Part shown: piece by piece, positions 9,017 through 18,772 of the stretch
Layout: each line of letters starts with the position of its first letter
Position numbering within the stretch: position 1 is the stretch's first letter
Assembly (NCBI RefSeq): GCF_000014225.1
Contig: NC_008228.1
Coordinates: 1,302,001-1,366,000 of the forward strand
Reading direction: 5' to 3'
Source of the DNA: Paraglaciecola sp. T6c
GTDB lineage: Bacteria; Pseudomonadota; Gammaproteobacteria; Enterobacterales; Alteromonadaceae
Length of the DNA stretch: 64,000 nt
The notes under the pieces: model-generated
Database searches by the model: none
Told to the model about the DNA's origin: nothing
The model's input: the letters and a program-made list of their open reading frames with translations, nothing else
Translations under genes and position numbers: made by a program

Positions 9017-10306
9017 ATGAAAATCACTCTTGATACCTTAAAACGTGCTTATTTATTCACCACGGTTTTCTACTACTTTGGCTTTTTAAGTTTCACCTCA
9101 CGTCTATTAGCGGGAGGTCGAGCTGACGATTTAATGAGCGCCAATGCTTCGGGTAATGCCGCTAAGCAAATTGTCGGTATTCTGCTATTGCTAACGGGCA
9201 TCTATCTTTTACTTAAGGTCGATAAAAAATTACTGTTTTCCATGCTCATTAAGAGTTTATGGTGGTGGGTGCTAATCGCCTTTTTCTTAGCGTCCATATA
9301 TTGGTCCTATGAGCCGGGCATTACCCTGCGCCGCAGTATCGCTTTTATTACACTGGTTGTGGCAGGTTTTTGTGTCGCCGCACACTTTAACGCCGAATCG
9401 TTAATGTATTTTATCGCTAAAACCATATTCGTTGCTGCCGTCATGGGCCTCATTTATTTGGTTATATCACCGAGTAATGCGTTAGGTGGTCATGGCGAAG
9501 GTGAACGTGCAAATATGTTTATCGGTATCATGGGCGACAAAAATGGCGGGGCGCGGTTATACGCTTACGGTATTTTGATACTTGTTGGCCTTGGCAATTA
9601 CCGCACTCGTAACCATAAAATTATGCTAGCGGTTTTGGGGATCTGCTTAGTGTTTGCCAATTCAGCGACAGCCATCGTCATGGTATTCGCTGGTGTGGGC
9701 TTAATCACGCTATTTAAGGTTATGCGCACTAACAGCCCGAATGTTAACTTACGCCGTGTTGTGATTATCACGTTATTATTAGCCGCAGCAGCTGTCGCGG
9801 TTTCCTTTCTATACACTTTTTTATTAGAGCTACTTGGGCGAGACCCAACCTTGACAAACCGCACTGTTATTTGGGGGTTGCTCGATGAGTATATTCAAGC
9901 TGAAAGTACCTTAGGCTATGGCTTCGGTGCATTTTGGGTCAGCGACGCCGTCGCCAGTTTCGTGGCTCGTTGGAGCTATATCGGTAATGCCCATAGTGGT
10001 TATTATGAGGTTCTACTGTACGGTGGGTATACCGGATTGGTGTTAGTTATTATTCTGACCCTTAAAATAATTAAGGATTTGGTTCAAGGGTACATTATTA
10101 GCAAAAATAGTGAACTGTTAGCAGCCTTGCTTGCCATTGTTTTATTGCAATGTGTAGTTAATTATATCGGTTTCGTTGTAATCAATCACAATAGCCCTGA
10201 TATGCTAATTTACAGTGTAATCTCATTTATCGCGATGTTGTCAATCTCCGCTAAAGCACCTGTCAATCGTGAACAAAAACCTAATTTAAGAATTGATCAA
10301 ATATGA
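9017..10306 (+). CDS. O-antigen polymerase/ligase-like membrane protein (Wzy-type)
   Basis: This 429-residue protein is highly hydrophobic with about ten to twelve membrane segments. It fits the O-antigen ligase/polymerase superfamily, whose members join polysaccharide repeat units in the periplasm. A larger periplasmic loop in the second half contains NRTVIWGLLDEYIQ and, further on, AHSGYYEVLLYGG, the kind of Arg- and His-containing loop found in Wzy_C proteins. It lies between glycosyltransferases in a single operon and overlaps the next gene by 4 bases (ATGA). No Wzx flippase or Wzz chain-length regulator lies in the window, so these must be elsewhere, probably to the left. Polymerase is more likely than ligase because of the operon context. 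Confidence 0.82.
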   Translation: MKITLDTLKRAYLFTTVFYYFGFLSFTSRLLAGGRADDLMSANASGNAAKQIVGILLLLTGIYLLLKVDKKLLFSMLIKSLWWWVLIAFFLASIYWSYEPGITLRRSIAFITLVVAGFCVAAHFNAESLMYFIAKTIFVAAVMGLIYLVISPSNALGGHGEGERANMFIGIMGDKNGGARLYAYGILILVGLGNYRTRNHKIMLAVLGICLVFANSATAIVMVFAGVGLITLFKVMRTNSPNVNLRRVVIITLLLAAAAVAVSFLYTFLLELLGRDPTLTNRTVIWGLLDEYIQAESTLGYGFGAFWVSDAVASFVARWSYIGNAHSGYYEVLLYGGYTGLVLVIILTLKIIKDLVQGYIISKNSELLAALLAIVLLQCVVNYIGFVVINHNSPDMLIYSVISFIAMLSISAKAPVNREQKPNLRIDQI

Positions 10307-11250
10307 TAAGTAATAAGAGCATTAGTACCAAAATTGTCGATGTCGGTGTTGTTATTCCTGCTTATAATTGCAGCCAAAGTATTCTAAAGGCACTTGAATC
10401 TATTTTCATGCAAAGTGCGCTGCCTAAAGAAGTCATCATCGTTGACGATGGCTCCAAGGATGATACGCAACTAGTAATTGAAGGCAGTGAGTACGCAGAT
10501 CGCGTTACCTATGTGAAACAGGGCAATGCAGGCCCTTCTAAAGCCCGTAACCATGCTATTTCTATAGCGACAGCCAAGTGGCTAGCTTTTTTAGATGCTG
10601 ATGATTTATGGATTCATAAAGATAAACTGCGCCTACAAATGGAATTGGCTGACAAGCATGCCGATGCAGTGTTAATCGATAGCTATGCTTCTATCGATTG
10701 GCACGGACAGAGAGAAGAGACGGAATCGCGTCAGAAAGACGGCGATGTTTTAAGACAATTTCTTTATAGCAACATTATTAATGCGACCTCTTCGGTGTTA
10801 GCGAAAAGAGACAAAATTGTTGAAACCGGCGGGTTTGTAGATGATTTGCGTTTCGGTGAAGATAGACTATTGTGGGCTCAATTAGCAAAGGTAGGTGGTG
10901 TGTATACACTACCTATTGTGACTGTGAAAAAGTTTAATGCAATTGGTAATTTAACGTCCAAAGGCGACAAAAACTATCACTATCGCGTCGATTTGGTAAA
11001 TAGACTGCTCGGGTTTATTGACGCGCCAAAGGCAGAGCTTGCAGACATATGGTTGACCAATGTCGTCGACTTTTTCCGTTTAAGTTTCAAAGCAAACGAC
11101 TCCGATACTTACCTGTTGATATTTAATGACACATTAAAGCATAAAGGGCCTAATTTATGGTTTAGTAAATTTGGCTTTTTGGCCTTACATGCAAAATTAT
11201 TTAATACCTTTGAACCGCTGCTTTTTTTAAAGCGGGCCTTAAAAAAATAA
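10303..11250 (+). CDS. Glycosyltransferase family 2
   Basis: This 315-residue inverting GT-A enzyme is the last gene of the WecG operon. The N-terminal domain shows VVIPAYNCSQSILKALESI, the nucleotide-binding VDDGSKDDT, and the metal-binding D-x-D block FLDADDLW. The start codon overlaps the polymerase stop by 4 bases, so the two are translationally coupled. The C-terminal part is less conserved and ends in a basic tail. It would add a sugar from an NDP donor to the growing repeat unit. A convergent acyltransferase follows after 164 bases. Confidence 0.9.
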   Translation: MISNKSISTKIVDVGVVIPAYNCSQSILKALESIFMQSALPKEVIIVDDGSKDDTQLVIEGSEYADRVTYVKQGNAGPSKARNHAISIATAKWLAFLDADDLWIHKDKLRLQMELADKHADAVLIDSYASIDWHGQREETESRQKDGDVLRQFLYSNIINATSSVLAKRDKIVETGGFVDDLRFGEDRLLWAQLAKVGGVYTLPIVTVKKFNAIGNLTSKGDKNYHYRVDLVNRLLGFIDAPKAELADIWLTNVVDFFRLSFKANDSDTYLLIFNDTLKHKGPNLWFSKFGFLALHAKLFNTFEPLLFLKRALKK

Positions 11251-11414
11251 AAAATACACTTGATAGGAAAGGTTGTTGCCTTCAACGATTCAGGCCTTTT
11301 GTCTTTAAAAGTCAATTTTTACTATTTAGGGTTTTCACCTGATCTATGAAGACCTCATTTAAGAGTGCTGAATTGTCGCCTAAAATGAAGTCTCATAGCA
11401 TACGCACACCATTG

Positions 11415-12410
11415 CTAAGGACGGTTGAACAATAGTTTTATGGGTTGTGTAGTGGATAACTTACTCGCAATAATACCGATACAAACCGCTAGCCCTACAG
11501 CCAATAGTATATTGGCTGAAAACGAATAAAGCCCAATTTTATTCAATAACATCCGAGTGGCGGCAGGCAAGGCAAAATGGGTGAGGTATATAAATAAACT
11601 AATGCTCCCTACGTATACGCTAAATTTAAACAGCTTCGTATTTTTAAATAAGGTCTCGGTACGATAGCAAATAATTAAAAAAGCCACAGCCATCAACAAG
11701 GAAACAATGGGCTTAGTGACCATGTGCAACTCTGAACGGTACAGCGCGATAAATATCCCGAAACCCACGAAGAACAAGGGCCCAAAGAGTGCTAGTTTGT
11801 CACTTTTGATGACCCTAATAATCTCATTCCCTTTAAAAAAGCCAATGGCGTAGAAAAGGTATATCCAAGCGAAACGTTCAAAAATGCTGCCTTCGAACCA
11901 ACCAAAATAGAAACTGTTTAACAAATTCGCAGCAACCGCTACACCTATGACTATGTTTGGCGAAATATTCCTTACGAGCAAAGTGACTAAATGCGAAAGT
12001 GCCAAAGCATAAATAAACCAGATGGTGGGTACGGGGTCCCATAAAATAAAAAATATTTCATTCGCGGCCATATTGGTATTAGTAAAGCTATTTGAGAGTA
12101 ACCTGACCAAATAGATAATTAGGCTCCATAAAAGGTAAATATACACCCAATCAAGGAGTTTTGAGCGGTGGGTTTGTATTGGCTTATTTTTGATCGAGTT
12201 TCTAATCAAAATCCCTGACACCATAAAGAACATTGGCATCAACCAGCTTCTGAAGAAACTCGTTAGTGCCTGTATCGTTTCAGTATCATACTCAAAACTA
12301 TTCAGAATGCCTTCACAGGTGTGGTACATAACGACCAAGCAAATCCCTAGGCCTTTTGCTAGGTCAAGCCAGTCTTGCCTTTCCCTTACTTTCGTTTTAC
12401 TACTCGTCAT
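11415..12410 (-). CDS. Acyltransferase-3 family membrane protein
   Basis: This is a 331-residue integral membrane acyltransferase without an extra C-terminal domain. The family signature is at the N-terminus: Asp16 and Lys19 in WLDLAKGLGI and the likely catalytic His30 in VVMYHT. Several hydrophobic segments follow. Such enzymes use cytosolic acyl donors to modify glycans or lipids at the inner membrane. The gene is convergent with the GT2 gene and has a long (741-base) non-coding region upstream. It is one of four acyltransferase-3 proteins in the first 17 kb, which suggests several O-acyl decorations or a variable decorating set. Substrate is unknown. Confidence 0.82.
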   Translation of the reverse strand: MTSSKTKVRERQDWLDLAKGLGICLVVMYHTCEGILNSFEYDTETIQALTSFFRSWLMPMFFMVSGILIRNSIKNKPIQTHRSKLLDWVYIYLLWSLIIYLVRLLSNSFTNTNMAANEIFFILWDPVPTIWFIYALALSHLVTLLVRNISPNIVIGVAVAANLLNSFYFGWFEGSIFERFAWIYLFYAIGFFKGNEIIRVIKSDKLALFGPLFFVGFGIFIALYRSELHMVTKPIVSLLMAVAFLIICYRTETLFKNTKLFKFSVYVGSISLFIYLTHFALPAATRMLLNKIGLYSFSANILLAVGLAVCIGIIASKLSTTQPIKLLFNRP

Positions 12411-13151
12411 ATTTTTTCACTTTGAATTGTGGATTAGCAGATATTGTTAGTTTCATATACTAACAAATAGAGATATTCATGACGTACAATTATGGTACAA
12501 AGCGTTAATCTAACCTCTATTATGATGTGCGTCTAAATACCACTACATTGCTTTTTAAAAATTGTTCCCCTTGCCATACATACTATCTAAACTGATATGT
12601 TAGTTACGATTTGATTAGTGAGTGTACAACTCACTCTGCGTTTCTTTTATTGGGGTCGGCACTGGAAAGCTAGATACGAACTTTCTTACCTAATAAGCGG
12701 TATTAGTTTTTCCTTGATTTCCTTTTGAGAATCAGAAGAAAGTCAAGGCTGATATAAGTCACAGAGTCGTCCTGCCTTTACCAAGTCCTCTGCGACCGTG
12801 CTCTACTAGTGGTGACAAACTAGAAACTAATTCTCCCTCAATGGGTTGTACCAGAGATGCACACAAGAAAATATAACCTAGTTTATTGTATTAATATCAG
12901 AAAACTAGCCCGTCAATTTAAATTAAACCGTTTAATTCCTGAATAGAAACTTTTCGTCCGCGGTGGATTGGTATTTTAATTGCTTACGTACTTTAGAAGA
13001 AAAGATTTGTTCCTTAAACAAAAAAGGGGATAATAATCTCGTGGTTTAGCTTATCTAAGAAAGTATCAGCTGCGTTATTAGTGATAGTCATACACTATCT
13101 GGGTTTTAGTTTGGGTAAATGCTCACTGTCGAGTGTCACAGGGGAAGGTAG
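12411..13151. other. Long non-coding region upstream of pyruvyltransferase-like gene
   Basis: No convincing gene is visible in these 741 bases. They contain several inverted repeats: AGTGAGT at 12617-12623 with ACTCACT at 12629-12635, CCTTGA at 12712-12717 with TCAAGG at 12743-12748, and GATAGT at 13083-13088 with ACTATC at 13094-13099. The last lies about 55 bases before the next gene and could be an operator. The region carries divergent promoters. Confidence 0.35.
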
Positions 13152-13976
13152 TTGAATTTTTTTAGAAAGAAAAAAGATGAAAGGTTTCATCAAAACGAGT
13201 TAGAAAGCAAAGCACAATCTCTCGCCTATTACTGGCAGCCAAAAACAAAAGAACCCAATATAGGGGATTATCTTGCCTTGGACGTGGTGCAACAAATGCT
13301 GCATCTTAGAAATCGTTTTGTACTTGATAAGGTAGACCAAACCAACAAGTTGTTGTCTATCGGCTCAGTACTGCATTTTGCTAAAGATAACGATGTCGTT
13401 TGGGGTACAGGTAGAAATGGTAAGGTAAGAGAGGACGTTCACAATTATAAGACTTTAGACGTTCGAGCGGTACGCGGGCCTTTAACTCGAGATTATCTAT
13501 TAGCAAAAGGAATTCAATGCCCTGAAGTGTATGGCGATCCAGCGATTTTATCGCCTCTGTTTTATCCCGAGCAGATAATGTGTCCCGAAGGGCCTTCTCA
13601 AGAGTTTGTCATTGTCCCTCAGCTTAACGACGATATGAATTTTTATAATGGTTACGAAGGGCTGTTGCTTTCACCTCGAATGTATCCTGGTGACTTCATT
13701 AGCGGTATTTTGAAGGGTAAAACTATTATTAGCTCAAGCCTTCACGGTGTCATTCTTGCTGAGGCTTATGGTAGAAACGCCATTTTTCTAGATTCAGGTA
13801 GCGGTGAAACCCAATTTAAATACGATGATTATTATCAAGGCACAGGTCGCGAAACTTACCATTCAGTTAAAACGATTGAAGAGGCTAAAGCACTGGTTTC
13901 GCAGCCGATCCCAGATTTGAAAGATAGGCAAAATGCGCTAGTTAACGCCTTTCCATTTGAGTTATGGCAACAATAG
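13152..13976 (+). CDS. Polysaccharide pyruvyltransferase-family protein, copy 1 (TTG start)
   Basis: This 274-residue protein belongs to the polysaccharide pyruvyltransferase (WcaK/CsaB-like) family, which transfers pyruvate from phosphoenolpyruvate to a sugar as a ketal, or in related members acts as a glycosyltransferase. Family cues are PNIGDYLALDVVQQ near residue 35, VRAVRGPLTRDYLLAKGI, EVYGDPAILSPLFYP, and IISSSLHGVILAEAYG near residue 200. The start is TTG, with GGGGAAGG ending three bases before it; no ATG lies near the start of the homologous region. It is about 80% identical, by my hand count, to the gene at 21322-22146, which has the same start codon and leader. The next gene starts 47 bases downstream. 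Confidence 0.82.
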   Translation: MNFFRKKKDERFHQNELESKAQSLAYYWQPKTKEPNIGDYLALDVVQQMLHLRNRFVLDKVDQTNKLLSIGSVLHFAKDNDVVWGTGRNGKVREDVHNYKTLDVRAVRGPLTRDYLLAKGIQCPEVYGDPAILSPLFYPEQIMCPEGPSQEFVIVPQLNDDMNFYNGYEGLLLSPRMYPGDFISGILKGKTIISSSLHGVILAEAYGRNAIFLDSGSGETQFKYDDYYQGTGRETYHSVKTIEEAKALVSQPIPDLKDRQNALVNAFPFELWQQ

Positions 13977-14023
13977 TTTTTGGTACACGAAGAACTTAAT
14001 TAATACAGAAGTGAAGGAACGTC

Positions 14024-15169
14024 ATGAAACTAGCTGGCTTAGAAGGCTTAAGAGGAATAATGTGTGTATGGGTAGTTATCACCCATACCTTAACGATCGC
14101 CGCACTACCCATCTACAAGAATGAAGGTGTGGGTATGTTACTTGCTAATGGCACCTATGCAGTAGGTGTGTTTATCCTGCTTAGCGGTTTTGTAATTGCT
14201 TTTTTACTGGACAGTAAAAAAGAACAATACGGCCTTTATATAGCTAGAAGAGCCCTGAGGCTCTTTCCTGCTTATTTGGTATGTTTACTACTCAGCATAC
14301 TGATTTTGGACATGTCCATTGAATTTCTGAATCAGTTGATATTTGAACACCCGAAAACTGCAAATCGCTTAGAGCTTTTTCACGATACCAAGGATAACCT
14401 GACAACCCATTCACTGCTCCATCTTTTCATGTTGCATGGGATAGTAACTTCTGAGTTTTTACCCTCGTCAGCTTACGCGATTATGGGTCAAGCGTGGAGC
14501 CTAACGCTTGAGTGGCAGTTTTATCTCATAGCACCTTTATTGATGTATTTTTTGAATCAGAAAAATTGGTTTTTCGTAGTCGCGATATCAGTTTTACTGC
14601 TTATTTTGCAGCGTGAACTAGCTTGGGTAATGGGACATCGATCCTTTATCTTTGCTAATATATCGCTGTTTATTTCGGGGATATTGACGTTTAGATTTTT
14701 TAAATCTTTTAGAGACGGAATATACTCGAAAAAAGAATACCTGATTAAATTTAGTATTTTAGTACTCCTCACAATTGTATTCCAAATCAAGATTGGTAGT
14801 AAATTGGCTATGATTCCACCGCTTATTTGGTGGATAACCATTGTGTCAGAAACTGTTATCACGAAGAACGTACTTCTGAATATGGTGAAACGTATTAATA
14901 ATTGTCGACCAATATTATTCTTGGGAAAAATATCTTATTCAATTTACTGTTTCCATATGATATCGCTCTACTGTGTGGGTTGGTTCTTCATGGTCGTTAT
15001 GCCTATCAGCTCTCATGTGCTGTACGCATCGTTAGTAATTGGCTTATCATTCCCTATAACTATTGGAGTCTCATTTCTCATCTACTCTTACGTAGAAAAA
15101 TATTTCATTAAAGTGGGCAAGGGGCTTGGTGTGCTTTCAGCTGATAAAGTTGTTTCAAAAACTAATTGA
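14024..15169 (+). CDS. Acyltransferase-3 family membrane protein (OafA-like)
   Basis: This is a 381-residue integral membrane acyltransferase. The signature residues are Arg10 in GLEGLRGIMCVWVV and His21 in VVITHT, followed by GVFILLSGFVIAFLL and about ten membrane segments. There is no SGNH extension, so it differs from the two larger acyltransferases in the locus. It starts 47 bases after the pyruvyltransferase-like gene on the same strand with a GAAGGAA ribosome site, so the two probably form an operon that decorates one polysaccharide with pyruvate and acyl groups. A hairpin terminator follows at 15225-15264. Confidence 0.85.
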   Translation: MKLAGLEGLRGIMCVWVVITHTLTIAALPIYKNEGVGMLLANGTYAVGVFILLSGFVIAFLLDSKKEQYGLYIARRALRLFPAYLVCLLLSILILDMSIEFLNQLIFEHPKTANRLELFHDTKDNLTTHSLLHLFMLHGIVTSEFLPSSAYAIMGQAWSLTLEWQFYLIAPLLMYFLNQKNWFFVVAISVLLLILQRELAWVMGHRSFIFANISLFISGILTFRFFKSFRDGIYSKKEYLIKFSILVLLTIVFQIKIGSKLAMIPPLIWWITIVSETVITKNVLLNMVKRINNCRPILFLGKISYSIYCFHMISLYCVGWFFMVVMPISSHVLYASLVIGLSFPITIGVSFLIYSYVEKYFIKVGKGLGVLSADKVVSKTN

Positions 15170-15224
15170 GTGTTCTGGACTGACAGCATCAGATTTTTCT
15201 AGATACGATGCATATACACTCGGC

Positions 15225-15264
15225 GCGACGGCATGTATTCGGCCGTCGCCTTATTTGCTTTTTT
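15225..15264 (+). terminator. Rho-independent terminator after acyltransferase gene
   Basis: The stem is GCGACGGC at 15225-15232 and GCCGTCGC at 15242-15249, with a 9-base loop. A T-rich tail ending in six Ts runs to 15264. It lies 55 bases after the stop of the plus-strand acyltransferase gene. Confidence 0.75.
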
Positions 15265-15429
15265 AATCGCTGCGCATTCTAAATTTTTGTGCTGAGTGCT
15301 GAGTGCTACTGCTCTTGCCTTATTTACGGCTGCTTTTTCAATAGGTGACGAGTAGTAGGATGTTCGCTAAATCTACATCTGAAATTCTTCTATTGCGATA
15401 CAACGTGAGAGTGACAGAAACTCAGTAAT

Positions 15430-17274
15430 TTATAGGAAGATGTGATCCAAATACGTCAATTTTTCAATGGCATACCAAGGCCGCATATGATTATTATCTT
15501 TATAGTAGAAGCCTCGGGAGTCATCACTGGTGCTGCAAATACCTTCATTACACAAGTGCGCGATGGGGTCTATTATTTCAATATCACCGAGCTCGGTGAA
15601 AAGGCTTAGGGCTTCGTGGTGAATTGCGTAAGTATTTCGTGTTTCTTCTTCTGTCATAAAGGCTTTTAATCCATGTCGAATGACAGCCTGCGGATTAAAC
15701 TCTTCTCCCCTTGGCTCTCCTAAAATCAAATACACTTCCTTAGCGGCGGCTTTTAGCTGAGCAAGAAAGACGTCGTATTCTTTGGTTCTAAGCGCTAACT
15801 GTTCTTTCCTTTTCGTTTCGATGTTTGATAAATACACGTCAAAATTAAAAAAAGTAGTCACGATTCTATCGAATTTGACCTTATCTAAAAGAAGCTGATA
15901 GTTCTGTAAATTGTCGCAGTTCCATTTGGGGTGTTTCATCGAGGGCGTTGCAAGGCACCCGCCATTTGTTAAGAAATAAACATTGTAATCAGAGTTTAGC
16001 CCCTCCACATACGGGTATAACTGTTCAGAATGGCTTGAGCCTAAAACTAAGATATTCCTATCGGTTTTTCCGCGAATGAATCTGATTTTGAGAGGCCCTA
16101 TAACTTTATTCGCTTTGGGGTAGCTCCAATCACTTTTCGCCGTGATTGCCGATGCAACGAGAGTTCTCTCTGGTTCGGCAAGTCGATTTATTAAGCCATT
16201 TGTCAGAAAAACCACAAGGCCGAACACAGCAAGAAGTGAGGCTGCGGGCAATGGTTTCAGTAGATACTTCATTTTGTGTAAACCATAATCAGCCAATGAT
16301 TTTGATTCAATAAAGACAAAGCTTAAAGCGCCTAGAAGGATTGAAAGCGGTAAGCCCACCATCCACCAATTCTCACCTAGAGAGAAGTAAAAACCTGCGA
16401 CTATGATGGGCCAGTGCCACAAGTAAATGGAGTAAGACCATTTACCTAGCATGTGGCAAAGTCTGTTATCAACGATAAGCGATCCGCCATTGTTAGAAAT
16501 TAAGACTAAACAAGCTCCTAATATAGGCAGCAAAGATGCATAGCCAGGCCAAGGTGTTTCCGCTGAGAATAGGAAAAATGATGAAACGATTAATAGTAAG
16601 CCAGTGCTCAAGCCAAGGCGTTTGGTTGTTGGCCCCAAAGCGATGGGGTACAAAAAGACTAGCCCTCCAGCAAGCATCTGCCACGCTCTAGTCGGTAATA
16701 AGAAGTAGGCTGCACTGCTAGTGTTTAATGTGACGTAAATAGAGAGAAGCAGCGCTAAGAGTGTAGTGGCAACCAGCAGTAGTTTAAGCTGCTTCAAATT
16801 TAAAAATTTACTCAGTATTACCAAAACCACCGGATACATTAAGTAAAACTGCCACTCTACAGACAGACTCCACGTATGTAACAGCCACTTTTCAATTGAT
16901 GAAGCATCAAAGTAGTTAGACTCTTTCCAGTAAACGAAATTTGATGTGAACGTTAAACTTGCTGTGGTGTGTTTACCCATATTAAGGTAATCGATAGGAG
17001 AAAGTAAAAAATAGCCTAAGACCATGAGAACAAAGCAAAGAAACGCCAAGGCCGGAATAATCCGCCTTACTCTCGCTTGATAAAAACCTATTATTGAAAA
17101 CGTTTTCCGCTCTACGCCTTTAACGATTATCATTGTCATCAGAAAGCCTGATATAACAAAGAATACGTCGACTCCAGCAAATCCCCCTGGCAACCAAGCG
17201 TGGTTGAAATGGAAAATGACTACGGCTATAACGGCGATCGCCCGCAACGCGTTTATATCTTCCCTGAACTTCAT
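15430..17274 (-). CDS. Acyltransferase-3 / SGNH-domain protein
   Basis: This 614-residue protein combines an N-terminal acyltransferase-3 membrane domain with a C-terminal periplasmic SGNH domain, the OafA-like two-domain layout used for O-acetylation of surface glycans. Residues 1-360 hold REDINALRAIAVIAVVIFHF with Arg11 and His22, then GVDVFFVISGFL at 34-45 and about ten membrane segments. The SGNH part has the Ser block GSSHS at 412-416 and the D-x-x-H block at 593-596. The first block has Ser where many homologues have Asp (GDSH), a common variant. The gene is convergent with the acyltransferase at 14024 and upstream of nothing on its own strand except the sulfotransferase at 17374-18021, 99 bases away. 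Confidence 0.88.
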   Translation of the reverse strand: MKFREDINALRAIAVIAVVIFHFNHAWLPGGFAGVDVFFVISGFLMTMIIVKGVERKTFSIIGFYQARVRRIIPALAFLCFVLMVLGYFLLSPIDYLNMGKHTTASLTFTSNFVYWKESNYFDASSIEKWLLHTWSLSVEWQFYLMYPVVLVILSKFLNLKQLKLLLVATTLLALLLSIYVTLNTSSAAYFLLPTRAWQMLAGGLVFLYPIALGPTTKRLGLSTGLLLIVSSFFLFSAETPWPGYASLLPILGACLVLISNNGGSLIVDNRLCHMLGKWSYSIYLWHWPIIVAGFYFSLGENWWMVGLPLSILLGALSFVFIESKSLADYGLHKMKYLLKPLPAASLLAVFGLVVFLTNGLINRLAEPERTLVASAITAKSDWSYPKANKVIGPLKIRFIRGKTDRNILVLGSSHSEQLYPYVEGLNSDYNVYFLTNGGCLATPSMKHPKWNCDNLQNYQLLLDKVKFDRIVTTFFNFDVYLSNIETKRKEQLALRTKEYDVFLAQLKAAAKEVYLILGEPRGEEFNPQAVIRHGLKAFMTEEETRNTYAIHHEALSLFTELGDIEIIDPIAHLCNEGICSTSDDSRGFYYKDNNHMRPWYAIEKLTYLDHIFL

Positions 17275-17373
17275 AGACTCTTAACGTTAACTAAATAGGT
17301 GAAATTTGTATCTAGGGGCCTGAAACCACCAAGCTCTGTCGACAACTCTCGGCTAGCTTGCTTCACTGCTATT

Positions 17374-18021
17374 TTATCTGACAATGTGATCTAATATTCT
17401 TTTTAATTTTCGTCGTCCTTTCCAATAAAGTGAATTTTTATGCGCCGCCATATTTTCTTTAGGAAATATGGCGCGGGGAATAGGTAATTCAAGAAAGGGA
17501 CATAATTTCTCCCAACCATCACCTTGGGTGACATCAAAGGCTAATAGTTGGTTTTCTCTACCTTTGAAGTGACTAGTCACGCCGTCATAGTGACGTTTAA
17601 ACTGAGTTGCCCAAGCTTCTCTGTCTATCGTTAGCCAATTGATATCAGCATCTGGCTCCTTTCTTTTTCTCTCTTGGTTCCTTTTTACATGCTTCTCTCT
17701 ACTGTCAAGCCAACCCTCCATGTCTCTGATATTTAATATAAACTTACTGTTAGGATATTGTTTATCAAACTCTTTTACGATATCGATCGTAGAGGGCCCC
17801 AAATCCCAATCTGAATAGGCTTCGTAATGCTCTATTCCTTTAAGTATGTTGTTGCCCGCAAGATAGTTGGTCTGAATAATTTCTTTAATGTCGGTTTTCT
17901 CAACTCCTTTATAATGCACGCTCTTTATGTCGAGCATGGTAAAGGCCTGGTGTAGCGAAGACGTTCCTGTTTTGTTTAAACCTACACAAAATATCTTTTT
18001 ATCCATATTCATCAATTCCAT
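17374..18021 (-). CDS. Sulfotransferase family protein
   Basis: This 215-residue protein looks like a PAPS-dependent sulfotransferase of the short bacterial type. The 5'-phosphosulfate loop is FCVGLNKTGTSSLHQAF close to the N-terminus, with Lys and the TSS residues of the P-loop-like turn. The 3'-phosphate-binding region is KFILNIRDMEGWLDS. Conserved Trp-rich and basic segments follow. The start at 18021 has no strong ribosome site; ATGs at 18012 and 18006 are alternatives that would shorten the protein by three or five residues. It is probably co-transcribed with the SGNH acyltransferase downstream. In this locus it most likely sulfates a polysaccharide or lipid, but the acceptor is not known. 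Confidence 0.75.
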   Translation of the reverse strand: MELMNMDKKIFCVGLNKTGTSSLHQAFTMLDIKSVHYKGVEKTDIKEIIQTNYLAGNNILKGIEHYEAYSDWDLGPSTIDIVKEFDKQYPNSKFILNIRDMEGWLDSREKHVKRNQERKRKEPDADINWLTIDREAWATQFKRHYDGVTSHFKGRENQLLAFDVTQGDGWEKLCPFLELPIPRAIFPKENMAAHKNSLYWKGRRKLKRILDHIVR

Positions 18022-18772
18022 AAAGTTGCGGCTTTCTAGGTTGCTTTTAAAATACAGCGCCTAAAGCACCAATCCAGTGAACAAATGCACTACCTAGGGT
18101 CGGCAGAAAGTATTATGAGAGAGTCTGGGTTGATGTTGAGACAGACCTTTACGAAATGTCTACTTGTACGGCACATTCTGGACTCAACTATGTCGTCTTA
18201 TCGTTTTATTAACATATACACCTTAAAAGGTAAGCAAGGTATAAGCCAAGCAGGGACGAACCACTTACCAGAATGTTAATATACTGTTTATTACAGCGAT
18301 TGCGGCCATCTCTGGTGTCGATGCAGGGATAGTGAAGGAATAGTGCAGGGATAGTGTGGAAATTTGTTGTTGGTTAGGCTAATAGGTCGTTTAGGCGTTC
18401 CAACATGACTACCAATGCGTAGATTACTGTCTTCTTTTACATACTTATTATTGATAAAGCAAAGACTGCTATTTGGATGCTGAGCGGAATATTACTCATT
18501 TTTCGCTAATAGAAGGGGGAGTAAAAAATAGAATGGTGCACAGGGGTATTCGCTATTCGAATGTCGCACCTCAAACAACTAAACAATACACATAGTGCCA
18601 TGCATCAGATTATGCTGGGTATAACACTGACACCTGCATGGTCATATTAGTGTGGGATCCCATAGGCAATGTATATTTCATCTCCTGCTGACAACATGTG
18701 TATTGGGGTATATATTTTAATGAAATCTGCGGATCTCATTTTGTTCAACACTCGATTTTAAGGAAGAAGCCA
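18022..18772. other. Long non-coding region upstream of PEP-CTERM-like gene
   Basis: These 751 bases carry no convincing gene; short open frames here lack ribosome sites and family resemblance. A 12-base direct repeat, GCAGGGATAGTG, occurs at 18323-18334 and 18345-18356. The promoters of the divergent sulfotransferase and secreted-protein genes must lie here. Confidence 0.35.

Noticed and set aside
18085-18279. Open frame of 64 codons in the spacer
   Set aside because: There is no ribosome site, no recognisable domain and an unusual residue mix; it looks like chance.
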